NCBI RefSeq assembly: GCF_020509005.1
Contig: NC_063015.1
Span: forward strand, 1,984,001 to 2,048,000
Length of the DNA: 64,000 nucleotides
Reading direction: 5' to 3'
Source: Fulvia fulva
Taxonomy: Eukaryota; Ascomycota; Dothideomycetes; Mycosphaerellales; Mycosphaerellaceae
Below are positions 20,949 to 33,263 of this stretch, piece by piece (the first letter of the stretch is position 1; each line of letters starts with the position of its first letter). The translations under genes were made by a program, and so were the position numbers. The notes beneath the pieces were generated by a model that was not told the DNA's origin, made no database searches, and worked only from the letters and a program-made list of their open reading frames with translations.

Positions 20949-21403
20949 TATTATTACGTCTTAGAGCGTCGTTACGGGTTTAGAAAGGCGTAGTAGAAAG
21001 AGGAAGGTCGTCTAATAGAGTAATAGAGAGGGAGTAGAGAGATAGCGTATTAGATAGCTCTTATACAAAGCAAGATTAGTAAGCTACGTAAGTCTAACGA
21101 GGCCCTTATATAGCGGAAAGCACGAAAGCGTAAGTATATTTAGTCTAGAGGGTCTCTAACCTTCGATAAGGCGTCGTAATTAATACCTCTAGAGGATACT
21201 AGGAGGTAGGAAGTAAGTAGAGAGTCGCTAGATAGTATTCGGCTAGTACTAAGGCTACGACGCTATAAGCGATATAGCGAGTCGGGGTATAACGTACGTA
21301 CCTATTAAGTAGACTTACTAGATAGCGAAGAATCTAAAGAGGAATTGTCCTCCTAGTAACAATTCTATAGGATGTCGTCGTATTAAGATACCGTCGTAAT
21401 TAA
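20949..21403 (+). pseudogene. Fot1/pogo-type transposase relic, continuation and C-terminus
   Basis: When C1 is removed, the frame from 9268 continues as I-I-T-S-stop-SVVTGLERRSRK..VV..SNRE, the conserved block after the first Asp in Fot1-type transposases. Soon after, the sequence jumps to the typical C-terminal basic region (QSKISKLRKSNEAL, RKARKRKY, GSLTFDKAS). The 150-200 residues that normally lie between, with the remaining catalytic Asp residues, are missing, so this copy had an internal deletion. RIP stops are frequent. The segment ends at the agtag duplication of G3. Confidence 0.7.
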
Positions 21404-21408
21404 AGTAG

Positions 21409-21475
21409 TATTACGAGATAGCCCTTTTTACGAACTACCTCGTAATATAGTATCGTCGTACTCTCGCCCGTAATA
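21409..21475 (+). repeat. 5' LTR of G3, internally deleted
   Basis: The first 50 or so bases and the last 14 (ctcgcccgtaata) match the 3' LTR at 49615-49812, but about 131 bp between are missing. The deletion joins at a shared gtac. The deletion would remove promoter sequence. Confidence 0.7.
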
Positions 21476-21998
21476 GTTAGTTACGCCTACTTACGAGTAG
21501 AGAGCTAACCTCTACGTACGATACCGAGACCGCCCGAGATAGTACGATAGTACTAGACCGTACGATCAATTTACGATAATAGAGAACGCCGACGAGGCCT
21601 CTTGACGCCCTCCCCTACGACCTTTAAGTATACGACCTACCGCCGCTACTTAGCGATAGTAAAACCTATATCGTACGCCCTCTATCTTAGCCGAGTTACT
21701 AACCGGAGACCCTTAGAACCTAGAACTTTAGAACTAGCTTAACTCGATCCTTAGCGATAGTATATATCCGGACCGCGTAAGTAGGATATAGTATAAGTAA
21801 GGAAATAGAATAGACAGGTCTACTCTCTCTTATCTTTATATACCCGATTTATAAATTCTTATAACTAATAATACGGCTTAGTCTTTAACACGACACGAGG
21901 GTAGTAGGGTAGAGGGTAAGAAGCTAGTACGACTAGATATCGAAGATACTCGTCTCTCGTCTTATAAGGATAATAGTAAAGGTATCGACTTTATATAG
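21476..21998 (+). other. G3 leader region, no gene seen
   Basis: A RIP-mutated stretch between the 5' LTR and the L1 insertion. The first bases (gttagttacgcc) could be a damaged primer-binding site. No open frame or motif was recognised. Confidence 0.5.
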
Positions 21999-24900
21999 TT
22001 TATTAATAGATTTGTCATTCCCCTATTCTAGGACCCTATCCGGCCTATATAGGTATATATCTATTATTATATATAAAGGGAAACCCGAATAGGTGAAAAC
22101 CCTTCCCGCCCCCGACTACTCCTTATCTAGATTAGCTTTCCCCTTAAACGTACGTAGTCTATATCACTACCCCGTTAGCCCCCGCTCCTAGCCGGTCTTC
22201 TCGCGCTACGTCGTACCCTCTCTTCCTATACTACTCCTACTAGGCGGTACTATTCTAGCTAGCCCTTCTCTAGTATCTAGTTCGTAATACGCCGTAGGTC
22301 CTTAACGTTGTTAAGAAGTGCCCTAATCGTCCGGTTCCTCGCCTTTACTATCTACTCCCCCCTTCCTAGCGACTACCTCGGACAGACGAGGAGTACGTAC
22401 CGTACGTTCTAGGAGCGATAGCCGTAGGGGCAGCTAGTATTCGTGTATCCTAGAACCTTCCTCTATAATAGGTACCCCTAGAGGCCGATATGTTCGCTTC
22501 GTAGTTAGGTTACTATACTACTCTATACCCTCGTAAGGCGGTAGTAGATAAGCTTCGGGGGGTACTTGACCGCGGATTTTATAGCTAACTATTCCTTAGG
22601 TTGTCCCGCTAGCTAAGGGCGTCTACTATACCCTACACCCTAGTTGTTCTACCTCTCTTGCTATAGTTGCTCTATAAACAACTTCTTACCTTCCTACCGT
22701 ATTACTAGCTATTCGTCCCTTACCCGGTAGTTCGGCTCGTTTCCGGGTCGAATGCCCTTATACGCTAGTACTAATTCGCGGGCCCTTACGACTATACTAG
22801 CGATGACCTTCTATACTAGGTACTATGCCGACTTGCCTAAGTAGGAGGTCCGTAGTCCCTAGATATATAGGTCGATCGGCGGTATAGCGGTCTCGTACTT
22901 AAGTATTCTTATTAGTATCGACTTATATACCCCGGTAACCTTCCTTAGGCATTGGTTTTAGATCTTTACTAGCGGCGCGACGAGTCCCTTCGATTAGTAG
23001 GCCCTCTCGCCTAAGGACTACACTTGGCTACTATAGGTAAGGACTGGCCGTATAATAGCCGTATATAGGAGTCGTAACTACCGGAAGTCCGCGCCCTATA
23101 TAGATGTAGTGAGCCTCTAGTATAATGCTATATTCTGTTTAGCTTTCCGTAATATTACCTATACGTACTTCCTCTACCGTAGCGCCGGGTCTACCTATAG
23201 TCCGAGGATCCTAAGCTAATCTACCGGGTTAGTCGTATACCTCTATATCTAGATAGAAGCTTATATATTATAGAACCGTGGCCGGCGCGTAAAGTGTATT
23301 AGATTGTACTTTTCTAGGGCAAACCGAGCCCCGTACCTCCTAGCCTAGTCCTCGTAGATCTTGTACTTCTCTTCTAGTAGCCTATAGTTCTCCTTAGTCG
23401 AGGAAGACTACGCTAGGATGTTCGTGTCGTCTACGAAGCCGCTCGTAGCGGTGTTCTAGGATTCTAGGGCTAGGAGTAGCGTCGCTATAAAGAAGAGGAA
23501 TAGAATAGGTACTAGTGTTAAGCCTTATAGGATTCTAGTATAGACTACTTAAAATAGGCTTCTATACTAGCCGACTAGGATCGACGTACTACGGTTTTAG
23601 AGGTAGGACCGTACGAAGTTGATAAGCTACTTAGGGAGTCCTTTCGACCTTAGGATATAGAGTAGCCGCGGGTATAACACGTAGTCGAAGGCTCCCGATA
23701 TATCTAGGCTAAGTAAGGAAGCCACCTTATCCCTATTCTTATACTAGATAGCCTTTACCTAAGAGGTGATAAGTTCTATCGCGGATAGCGTCGATCGCTA
23801 TAGGCGCGTACCTATCTAGGTGTCCGGGAGTAGGGAGTGTTCCTCTACCGCCTCGGAGAGTCTCGTTATAACCAGCTTCTTAAGCGCCTTCCTAAGAGTA
23901 TTAAGGAGCGCAATTAGGCGGTACGACTTCACCTACGTATAGTCTTCCTTTTAGGGCTTACGTAGGACCACTATCGTCGATTGGTTAAATGCTATCGGGT
24001 AGTATCCGGTCTATAGGCGGGCGTTAAAGATCGCTATAACTACTAGGGCTAGTTGATCTCTACACTTCTTTAGTAGCTCGTTTAGGATCCTATCCGGCCC
24101 CGGGGCTTTCTTCGCCGGTAACTTCCTAAGTATAGCGGCAACTTCTCCCTCGGACACCTTCTATCGGACCGCGATACTAGGGGCTAGGGGAGTAGAGCTC
24201 TTTATGTCGCTTAGATTAGCCTCGACTAGGGGCGGGAAGAACTTACTAGCTAGTAGACGCGCCTTAGCCTCGGGGTCGCTAATCGGGCTACTAGGCGATT
24301 ATAGCGTTAGGATAGAGAAGGAGGGGCCCTATCTAGGGTCCTATCGGGCCTATTTTACTAGCTTCTATATCCTCGCTAGCTTGCCGGCGATTTCTTCTAC
24401 TATAGCCCTCTAGCTAACTACTTTCTCCCTCCGTATTATAGCTTTCTTCTATTAGTATGCCTCCCTATATACGTTCTAGGCCTCCTCGCTATAGCTACTC
24501 GTCTACACCCGGCGGGCTCTCCTTACTTCTCTTACTACCGTAGTGTACTTCGGCGTCTAGTATAGTTTAGACTATATCGTTAGTTAGGTAAGCGGAACGT
24601 AAAGTAAGGTCGCTTTTTTTATTTCGTCTATTAAACCTTAGACTACCTCGTCTATCTCGTCTTTACTATTATATTACTACTACGCGATCTAGACTAGCCT
24701 CTCGGAGTTATCGAGGTACGCCTAGATATTAGCCTAGTAGGCCTTTTCCTAGTTTAACTTAGGGGTTCTCGCTAGTATACGTTATATCTATATCGTAATA
24801 GAGGTCCTAACTAGTATATAGTCTAACGACGCCTCGAGTTTATGTTCGATCCTATAGTAGGTTACTATATAGTAGTAGCTATATAAGATCTAGGAGAGGT

Positions 24901-26569
24901 CGATCGTGCCTTAGAGTCCCCTCCTTACTAATATAGAAGTATGTACGGGGTCTACCGTCGCTTCGTAGGCATATTATATAGCCTAGGAACTTATAGGTCG
25001 TTAGTCTCTTATAGTACGGGTTAATCTATAGCTCCTAGAATACTAGGACGTAGTAGACGTACGGGTCCGCCTCGTATAGGAAATGGTTCTAGACTATATC
25101 CTTACTATAGTTAACGTTATACTAGATAATACTAAGCGTATCGAGGCTAGTTATCGGCATCGACAATCATTTCCTCTATAGCGTCCTATGTCCTACTGCC
25201 TTATACGTCCTAGTCTACGCCTATCGGCTATATACTAAAGGGGAGCCGGGCCTAGTTAGATTCCCTCGCCGTAGCTAGTAGAGTACGTGGCCTCCCGTAC
25301 GCCCTAGGTTACGTATCCTTTATATCGTTCTCGGCCCTAGGGCGCTTATACCCGACCGCTGCTAGCTAGTTCTAGTATAGGCTAGCCTTACGGTCGCCGT
25401 AGAATCTTAGGGCGACGGTTCTGTTTATAATTGCCTTGTTTTTTGCTAGTTTCCGCTATAGGTATTCCGCGCTATACGATAGGTAGTGCCCCGGACAGTT
25501 CGCGTACCGTCTCGTAGCCGATATATAGTCCCTAGATATATAGTCTCCTATATAGTTCGAGTAGGCCTACTTGTTTATTTGTCTATACTGTTAGCATTTA
25601 AAGCATTAGAGGACACGAAAGAGTAAGGAGTACTTTTCTACTATCTTGAGGCTATATTACTAGATTAGGCCTTGTTCTATCGCTAGATCCGCCGCTTTCG
25701 CGTCTTATAGCTATACTATTAGCGCCGAGGCCTTCTTACCTTCTAGCTGTTTCCTATAGAGCCAAGTCGCCTTCTAGATTAGAGAGTTAAGAGTGACCGG
25801 GTTGTCCTCTTAGAGAGCACGTAGGTGACCTTAGTTAGTTAGGTCGAACTCCTTAGGTATGTCGTAGACTAGGATCGTAAATTGCTTCGTTAAGACCTTC
25901 GCTAATACCGTAACCTTAGATGCCTACTATAGCTATGCCTCTAGGTGCCTCCTAGTAGTAGTAGAGCTAGTATAGATCTATAGAGTGCCGTTAGACTATT
26001 AGTTCACTACGACTACCCCTAGTTAGTTAATTCGTTAGGCGAGCTCCTTATTCGATAGCTTCGTAACTTCGGCCTAGTCTTCCTTTACTATAATACGGAT
26101 CGTAACTATATCGTACGTTAGGCGGGGGCCTAGTACCGATGCCGCGACCGATACCTAGCTATAGGGGTGTTGATTCCGGGTGGCCTTACTAATCTCCTAG
26201 GACGTCGTCCTTATTTCTTATTGCCCTCGGTAATACGATAGTATAAGCGCCGTACGTAGCTAAGTAATCATTACCTATAGAGACCGGTATAGGAGCTAAT
26301 CGTTAGTTTCTATACTTTTTACGTCCTCTATAAGTTGCTACTAGTTGTCTTAGGGGAGCTTTGCCTATAGAGCCGTAGGCGCCGTCCGTACCGTAGCCTA
26401 GGCCACTATTACCTAGGAGCTACCTAATATAGCTAGGCACCTCCGCGGCGTTTAGAGCTAAAGAAACAGGGTAAAGAAAACTTTAAGCTGTCCACCCTAA
26501 TAGTAGGATATAGCCTCGAAGATAGGTACCTTCGGTAGTAGAATAGGCGACTTCGTCGTCGTATAACGA
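21999..26569 (-). mobile_element. LINE L1, minus orientation, heavily RIP-mutated (family B)
   Basis: The non-LTR element lies in reverse, flanked by tttatatag at 21990-21998 and 26570-26578. Its 3' end on the left carries the family 3' UTR (GAATGACAAATCTAT tail) and it matches L5 and L6 closely. Reading the minus strand, ORF1 occupies roughly 26450-25165 with CCHC remnants and ORF2 runs from ATG 25160-25158 to about 22175. Endonuclease (GDFNIHH-like) and RT (FVDD-like, about 23425-23440) remnants are visible amid stops. The length is about 4.57 kb. Confidence 0.85.
22175..25160 (-). pseudogene. L1 ORF2 (endonuclease/RT), RIP-destroyed
   Basis: Aligns in reverse to L5 ORF2 (52433-55750). The ATG start and the SIIQYNV-type endonuclease start are recognisable at 25160, and the C-terminal Cys/His block near 22390-22440. 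TAA/TAG stops and at least one length difference break the frame. Confidence 0.8.
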
Positions 26570-26578
26570 TTTATATAG

Positions 26579-28590
26579 CAATTATACTATCTAGACGCGG
26601 AATTAGTAAATGCCTTCGTATAGCGCATAATAGAGCTTCCTAGTTTATTAATAGTATAGCGCCTCCTCGTATAGACTATATCGACTTCGACGATATAGAC
26701 TTCGAGTATAATCTAATAAACTATAAGATCGCCGATACCAAAGTATTTAAGAGGGTAGTTACCTTACGGCCTAATACTATATATCTTAAAGTTAAGAGTA
26801 CTATAGATAGGTACGACTACTAGAAGGTTAAACTCGACTACTCCTAAGCCTAGTAACGACGCTATCGTAAGGAACATAATCAAGTCGATACTAAACTCGC
26901 GAAGCTCTAATAAGAATATAATATTGTCTTTGAAGACCGATAGGATATAGCGACCGAGCGAGATAAGATATAAGCCGATACTATAATATATTAGACATCC
27001 TAGGAAGATGCTAAGGCCCGTATCTAGATACTATAAATAGCCTTAGACGACGCCGTAACTAAGAAACAATATAAGAAGATTACCGATAAGCTAGTAGGCC
27101 GTATTAATACTACTAATAGCTATCTCGAGTAAGTAGAGGACGAAGTCGACTAACTTAAGGCTAAGATTATATAGTAGGACACTAAGATCTCGTAACTTAA
27201 GATATAAGGCCGTCTTACCGCCTTACTAAGCGAGCGAGATCGCCCGCTTACTTTCCCTAAGTAGTTACGACCCTAGTAATAGCTATAGTAGTAGGAATAG
27301 TAGACTACTAGTCTAGAAGGATTCTTATAAGCCGGCACCCGTCGTTCTTAGACTCTAGTAGGTAGCGGCTATCGGGCCCGTACCTATAACCGTACTACCC
27401 GCGCCGGTTCTCTCGTCCCCTTAGTAGCCCGTACTAATAATACTACGAGATTCGCCGCCTTAACCGACTAACGTTTCCCCTATCCTAAAGAGTTCGACAA
27501 CTTAGGCGAGCTCTCCTATATCGACTAGAAAGAGAGCTATAAGGACTCTATTACGGTACGATATACTATATAAATACCTTACCTTAATATCTTTAACTAC
27601 GTTAAGCGTTATACTCTCGGTACCCCTAGGGATATTATCCGTACGGCTATTAAGAACGACGAATAGGTAAGCCTCGAGGATATTTAGGACGAGTTAGACG
27701 ATAACTTTGGTAAGAATCCTCGAGACATTAAGCTTAAGGCTAGACGCGATCTATACTAGCTAAAGTAGAAGTACGGCTAGGAGTTTAGCGAATATATCGT
27801 CGAATACCGCCGCCTTAGCGCTAAGGCCGGTAAGCCTATAGTGTTGTACGAGCTATAGATTAGCCTAAACGAGTTCTAGATAAAGAAGATAGAGGACTAC
27901 TAGCTTATAGACCCCGTTAGCCAGTTCATTCGTATCGCTAAAGACAAAGAAGAGGTTTATAATACCGTAAAGAGTATATATAGTAAGAGGGATAAGGATA
28001 AGGACACCTAGTAAGGCGGTAACTAGTATCGTAGTAGTTAAGGACAAGGCTAATAGGGCTTTAGATAATAGAGCGCTAGTATAGTACTACGAGCCGCGCC
28101 GCCTACTATAAACAATACGCTTACGGTCTCTACGCGTACCTAGAACGCTAGCCCGGCCGTACGCCTTATCCCCTAGCGTTATACTATACTACCCAAGCTT
28201 ACCGACGAACTCTACGACTAGCTACGCTAGTAAGGCCGCTACTTCCGCTATCGTGAACCTAGATATACCGGCCTCGACCCCGTATATATTCTTTATAACT
28301 CCCGCGGTAAGTAGCGTACTAGCGACGTTAACCGCGAGATATCTATCGCTCTTAACGCTATAACCGAAGCGCTAGCCCTCTAGATCGAAGCACTACCCGT
28401 TTAGAGAAATGCCTAGCTCCTTAGTACCGTCGCGCTAAAGGAGTAATATACGAATCTACGAATTTTAAATACGAAGAATAAGACTACGAGATATATACCT
28501 AAGAGGAAGAATACCTATATATAGTAATAGCTAAGGGTGACACCTATACGCCTATATATATAACTAACGTATAGAAAGTATATAGTGTAT
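26579..28590 (+). pseudogene. G3 gag, RIP-destroyed
   Basis: Translating through stops gives Gag-like features: a charged, coiled-coil-like N-terminal part (about 26800-27260), a capsid-like part (about 27480-27980) and a zinc-knuckle remnant near 28195-28290. The knuckle reads YFRYREPRYTGLDP, where Cys and His codons became Tyr (TGC to TAC, CAC to TAC). The start cannot be fixed. It would have encoded the particle protein. Confidence 0.65.
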
Positions 28591-31290
28591 ACTAGTACTA
28601 ACTATAACTAGTATATTAGGTAGAAGAGTAAACGTACTTACCCTCTCTAATACTAGCGCCTCCTCTAAGTTTATTAACCTAAGATTCGTTCGCGTAAATA
28701 AAGTCCCTACCTTCAAGCTAGAAAGGCTAAGACGCCTACGTATAGCTAACGGAGCGGCTATACGACTACTTGAAGTAGTACTAATAGACGTTACTATTAG
28801 TAGCTATACTAGTTAAGAGCTATACTACGTTACTAACCTCGATAAGTACGACCTAGTACTAGGCATCTCCTAGCTCGAAGAACACGACCCTTTGTATAGC
28901 TTTAAATATAAGACACTTAGCTTCGATAAGCCTACCTACTACTAATATTATTACTAGAATGGCATGCCTTAAAAGATTATAATAGAAGCTAATAATAGTA
29001 AGCCTAAGGCGCCGAAACTAGTACTACCTAAGCTAGAACCCAATATCTATTTTATTAGCGCGGACGCCTATTATCGTATAGCGAAGCGAGCCTAGAAGCG
29101 ATAAGACTAGCTAGACGCCGATAAGCTCTTCGTACTATAGCCGGAGGATTTTGACGACGAGGAGTATACCTCCGCCTTCGCTATATCCCTAAATAATTTA
29201 GAAATCTTTATAAATAGGAACAAGGTATAGGACCTAAAGGCTAAGCTACCGCCCGAATATCACGACCTAGCCGACGCCTTTAGACATAAGAGCGAGTTTA
29301 AGCTACCTAAGTACAGCCCGTCCGACTATACGATCAACTTAAAACTAGGATTAGAAGCGTAGCGACCCTATAAGAAGGCCTTTAGTATAAACCCGGATTA
29401 GCTAGTAGTCGTTAAGAAATTCATTAATAATAGTATAGCTAACGGTACGGTCGAACTATCTGAATTAGACATATCGTCTCCCGTATTAATTATAAAAAAG
29501 CTAAGAGGCGGACTCTACGTCTACGTCGACTACCGCGCCCTAAATACTATTATAGTTAAGGACTGATACCTAATACCTCTATTAAGGGAGACACTTAAGC
29601 GAGTTTTTAAGGCTAAGTAGTTTACTAAGCTTAATATTGTCGCCGTATTTGATAATATATATATCTAAAAGGGGGACGAATAGATAACCGCCTTTATTAC
29701 TAGGTATAGATTATACTAGTTTAAGGTCCTTCCGTTCGGCCTCTATAATAGCCCTAGTAGTTAGTAGCGCAAGATTAACGACATCCTCCGAGAATTCCTA
29801 GACGACTTTACTATAGTATACCTCGATAACGTCCTAATTTATACGGACGGCTCCTTAGATAATTATAGAGCTTACGTACGAAAGGTCCTATATAGACTAC
29901 GGGATATAGGGCTACTAGTAGACATCGACAAGTATGAATTCTACATTAAACGGATCAAATACCTAGGCCTTATTATTACGACGGAGGGCGTTAAGATAGA
30001 CCCTATAAAGATTAAAGCTATTATAAACTAGGAGGTACCTCGTAACGTTAAGGACGTTCTTACGTTCCTTAGCTTTACTAGATTCTATAGGAAGTTTATC
30101 TACGCCTTCTTTAAAGTAACCGCGTACCTTATAGACCTTACGAAGATAGGTAAAAAGAGCAAAGTCGACGGTAAGGTATTTAAGAAGCTACCCTTCGTAT
30201 AGACCTAATAGTATAATATAGCCTTTAAGGAACTTAAGTAGCGCTTTAGCTAAGTAGGTATACTAGCCTATTATTAACTAGGCGAGCAGATTTAGGTAGA
30301 AATAGACTCTAGCGACTAGGTTAATATAGGGGTACTGTTATAGATAATGAACGGCGTCCTTAGACCCGTAGTATTCTACTCGAAGAAGCTTAGTCCGTAA
30401 GAATATAACTACGAAATTTACAACAAAGAGCTACTAGCTATCGTTAAGGCGTTCGAGGAATAGTAACCGGAACTTATCGGCGCTATAGATAATAAACTAG
30501 TTCGGGTACTTACCGATCACTATAATCTTAAGTACTTTATAACTACTAAGTAGCTTAACTAGCGCTAGGTACGCTAGGCTAAGTTCCTGTCCTAGTTTAA
30601 CTTTAAGATTACCTATCGTCCGGGCGCCTAAGGAACGAAACTAGACAGTCTTACCCGTCGCTCTTAGGATATACCGGCGGGGGTAGACGATACTAGAACG
30701 TAGTATTAATAATAGACTATTCTAAAACCCTATAACCTAGACATCGTCACTTAGTTCGCTATATAAGTATAGGACGACCTACTAATAAACTATTAAGTAC
30801 TATTAATTTACGACTCGGACGATAAAGAAGAAGACTACTATACTAGTAATATCGCTACCCCCCGGTAATTAACTCGCCTCGCCTAGCGAGACGTAATATA
30901 GCCGTTACTCGAACTAAACGACGCCGAAGTACGTAGTAACGTCGACTCGGAACTAGATAGTAGAGTCCTAGTCGAAGAGATGCCTAGTAACGAGTAACCT
31001 ATCGAAGGAAGTATAGAGCCGTTAGACGAACCTACGCTACTAGAGAAACGAGAGTAAACGGAGTTATATAAAGAAGAACTATATATAGAAGTATATAATA
31101 GCCGGTCTATAACGATACGTATACTTAAACTAAAGTCCGATCTCTAGTAGGGGATTACTAACGTATAGCTATAATAATAGAAGATTACCGTATTAGATTA
31201 CGAAATTATCGCGGATCGACTATACGTTAATAAAGCCTTATATATCCTAGCCTTTTAGAACCTCCGTATCCGGATAGTACGTAAATACTA
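28591..31290 (+). pseudogene. G3 pol part 1: protease, RT, RNase H, RIP-destroyed
   Basis: A protease remnant lies at about 28630-28900 (ending DLVLGISWLEEHDP). RT follows with YVDYRALN at about 29520, YLIPLLRETL, and the catalytic box at 29819-29830 that now reads Y-L-D-N. The GAT GAC to GAT AAC change destroys the second Asp and is a TG to TA event. RNase H (EIDSSD-like, about 30300) and the linker to integrase end at the C2 insertion at 31296. Stops are nearly all TAA/TAG. Confidence 0.85.
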
Positions 31291-31295
31291 TAATA

Positions 31296-31529
31296 TATTA
31301 AGAACATATAGGCCGTAGGACAAGTATATAGGTGTGGAAATGTCATGTGACTAGATCACGTGACTAGGGTTTGCTAGCCTATAGGCTAGTAAACATCCGG
31401 ATACCTAGTATCTACCTATACTAATACTAGCGATACTATATATAGATACACGCTATCCTATTAGGTCCTTCTTTGTCTTTTGTATAATCCGCCGTGTTCT
31501 ACTACTACGTAACTCGTACCTATTTAATA
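31296..31529 (+). repeat. 5' LTR of Copia C2
   Basis: 234 bp, starting TATTAAGAAC (TGTTGAGAAC in C5) and ending TTTAATA. The palindrome around CTATAGGCTAG described in C5 is retained. Confidence 0.93.
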
Positions 31530-32036
31530 GGTTATAAGCCCGGGTTAGTAACTCGGTATTTCACCCTTAATAAAGTCGTATTAGAGTTATTCCTCTTTAG
31601 AACAAAAGGAAGGCAGACTGGAGGCCGTACCCGTATTATATAGGAAGCTATAGCCGTACTATAGGTATATATAAGACGTAAAAGAGCCTAGTAAGGCACT
31701 ATTAGACTCCGAGTTAGGGAGCCTATACTAATAACTTAGATAAGTAGACGAGCTTACTAAGAAGAGTCGCTCTCCGGACATCGCGTTCGTATCGACTAAC
31801 TGTTCATTCTAAGAGAGCCGTAGTGTCTTAGAAACCCCCTCTACTAAGAGAGTTACGCTATAGTGTCTTAGTACTAATACGATCCTTCGACTTTCCTCCC
31901 CTTCCCGGCGGATAGCTATCCTCTCCGCTATTAACCTCGCGTTCGTTTTATCCCATTTCGATCCGATCGCGTACGACCGAAGACATCCTTTTACCTAAGG
32001 GTAACTAACCTGTCCCTTAACTTATAAAAAATGGAG
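31530..32036 (+). other. Copia C2 leader with primer-binding site
   Basis: GGTTATAAGCCC follows the LTR and is the RIP form of the C5 primer-binding site. The leader has the same pair of CTGAGA/TCTCAG-type hairpins as C5 (about 31808-31870). It ends at the gag ATG (31031+1000, that is 32031), after which L2 is inserted behind codon 2. Confidence 0.75.
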
Positions 32037-33116
32037 GTCGACGACGAGAATCACCTGTACGTGGTGTCGGCTACGAACCTCTCGTCTAGCTACGAGAGAG
32101 CCAAGTATTCTCACGCTGGAGCGTCGTGGGCGCGACGGGCGCGTAGCGTAGGCGAAGCCGCGGCGAACAGAGGACTACCAGCAAAACGGGTATGAAAACC
32201 ATCCGACGAGCGTGTACTCGTGTCGGGAGCGAGTCCCTCTTCTTTCTACGTGTAAGAAGGGCGCGGAACCGTGGCCTATACGCTCGACAGGACACCTCTG
32301 GTATGAGTGCAGAATTTTCACCTCCGGAGACCGCAAACCGAGCGGGCTAAGCGACGAACATTGGACGAGCGGACTACAGAACAACAACTGAGCGGACTAT
32401 GCAACGGCGTCGAGCGGACTACGAAACAATCTGGTGTTTGCCAGCGGGCAATGCGGTGGGTAGGTGGACACGCGACGAAGCCTGTAAGGGCCTGTTGAAC
32501 ACCCGGTATGGGAACGAGGGTTTTGCCTGAGGCACTGCCTGTCCCGCTACACAACGCACCTAGTCTGACATGGTAGATTGCGACGAGGAAAAGACGATAG
32601 CCTAAGCAAGGAAAAGACGGCTGTTAGGACGGGGAAAAGACGTACAATGCAAGTGGATTAGTTCTGTGATCGGGGAGGATCGAGGGCAGGGTGATAAGGA
32701 ACTTCATATTGGTTAGTAGGTGGAAACGCAAGGAGTACGCTGCCCGGCGTGGTGTGTGCCCCGAGCAAACCTGCGAGGCATGGACGGCCGCTTTCTAGAG
32801 ATAGGCTGCGGTAACGCGAAGGGCGTCAAAACCTGGGGCGTGGTGTACACTGGCAGCGACGGCTGACACTGTCTGTACAGCCCGAGAGGACGGATGCGCA
32901 TGTCGGTCAATAGAGAGCACTAAAGGGCTTAGGCCTATGGAGGTGGATATTGGCTTAAGGAGCAAACAGGGAGGGAGGGCGTAGAGGGAAGCTTTTGCTC
33001 CGGGCTAACCTCTCGAAACGAGGCTACACGGTGGTGCTAGATGAGTGGGATAGCGCGGTTAAGACTTGTCACCTTATCTCGTAGCTAGCTTGCTAAATAC
33101 GATTCCTTCCTTGTTG
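32037..33116. other. Non-LINE 5' segment fused to L2; no gene recognised
   Basis: This 1.08 kb segment is GC-rich, shows no RIP, and has no counterpart in the full-length L3. Open frames on both strands are short, Arg-rich and overlapping, so I regard none as a gene. It contains four spaced copies of gagcgg(a/g)cta (32340, 32367, 32390, 32412) and three copies of ggaaaagacg (32587, 32610, 32633) about 23 bases apart. It is best read as a copy of some other transcript joined during reverse transcription, or a replaced 5' promoter region. Confidence 0.6.
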
Positions 33117-33263
33117 TACAAGGCAGCGCAGAGCAATGGACAAATGAGAATCAACCAAATGATAGGGAGCCAACCCCAAAGGGAAGAACAGGAGGAGGGA
33201 CGGGAAAACCAACAGCAAGACCAACAGCAAGACCAAACGGACCCAGACACAAACATGTCCTGA
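33117..33263 (+). pseudogene. L2 ORF1 remnant, last 48 codons
   Basis: From 33117 the frame encodes the Gln/Asp-rich C-terminal tail of ORF1 (NQQQDQQQDQTDPDTNMS) and matches the end of L3 ORF1 in reverse at about 44637-44783. It stops with TGA at 33261-33263, which overlaps the ORF2 ATG as TGATG. The zinc-knuckle part of ORF1 is missing, replaced by the 5' segment. Confidence 0.8.

Noticed and set aside
24204..24413. Open frame of 69 codons, repeated at 53512-53751
   Set aside because: It lies within LINE family B ORF2 on the antisense strand and is a by-product of RIP-altered sequence.
32086..32910. Several overlapping 60-80 codon frames on both strands in the foreign segment of L2
   Set aside because: Short, Arg/Cys-rich, mutually overlapping and without motif; more likely chance frames in GC-rich DNA.
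32037..33116. Ribosomal RNA or tRNA origin of the foreign segment
   Set aside because: I could not recognise conserved 18S, 5.8S, 28S or tRNA blocks. A database search would be decisive.
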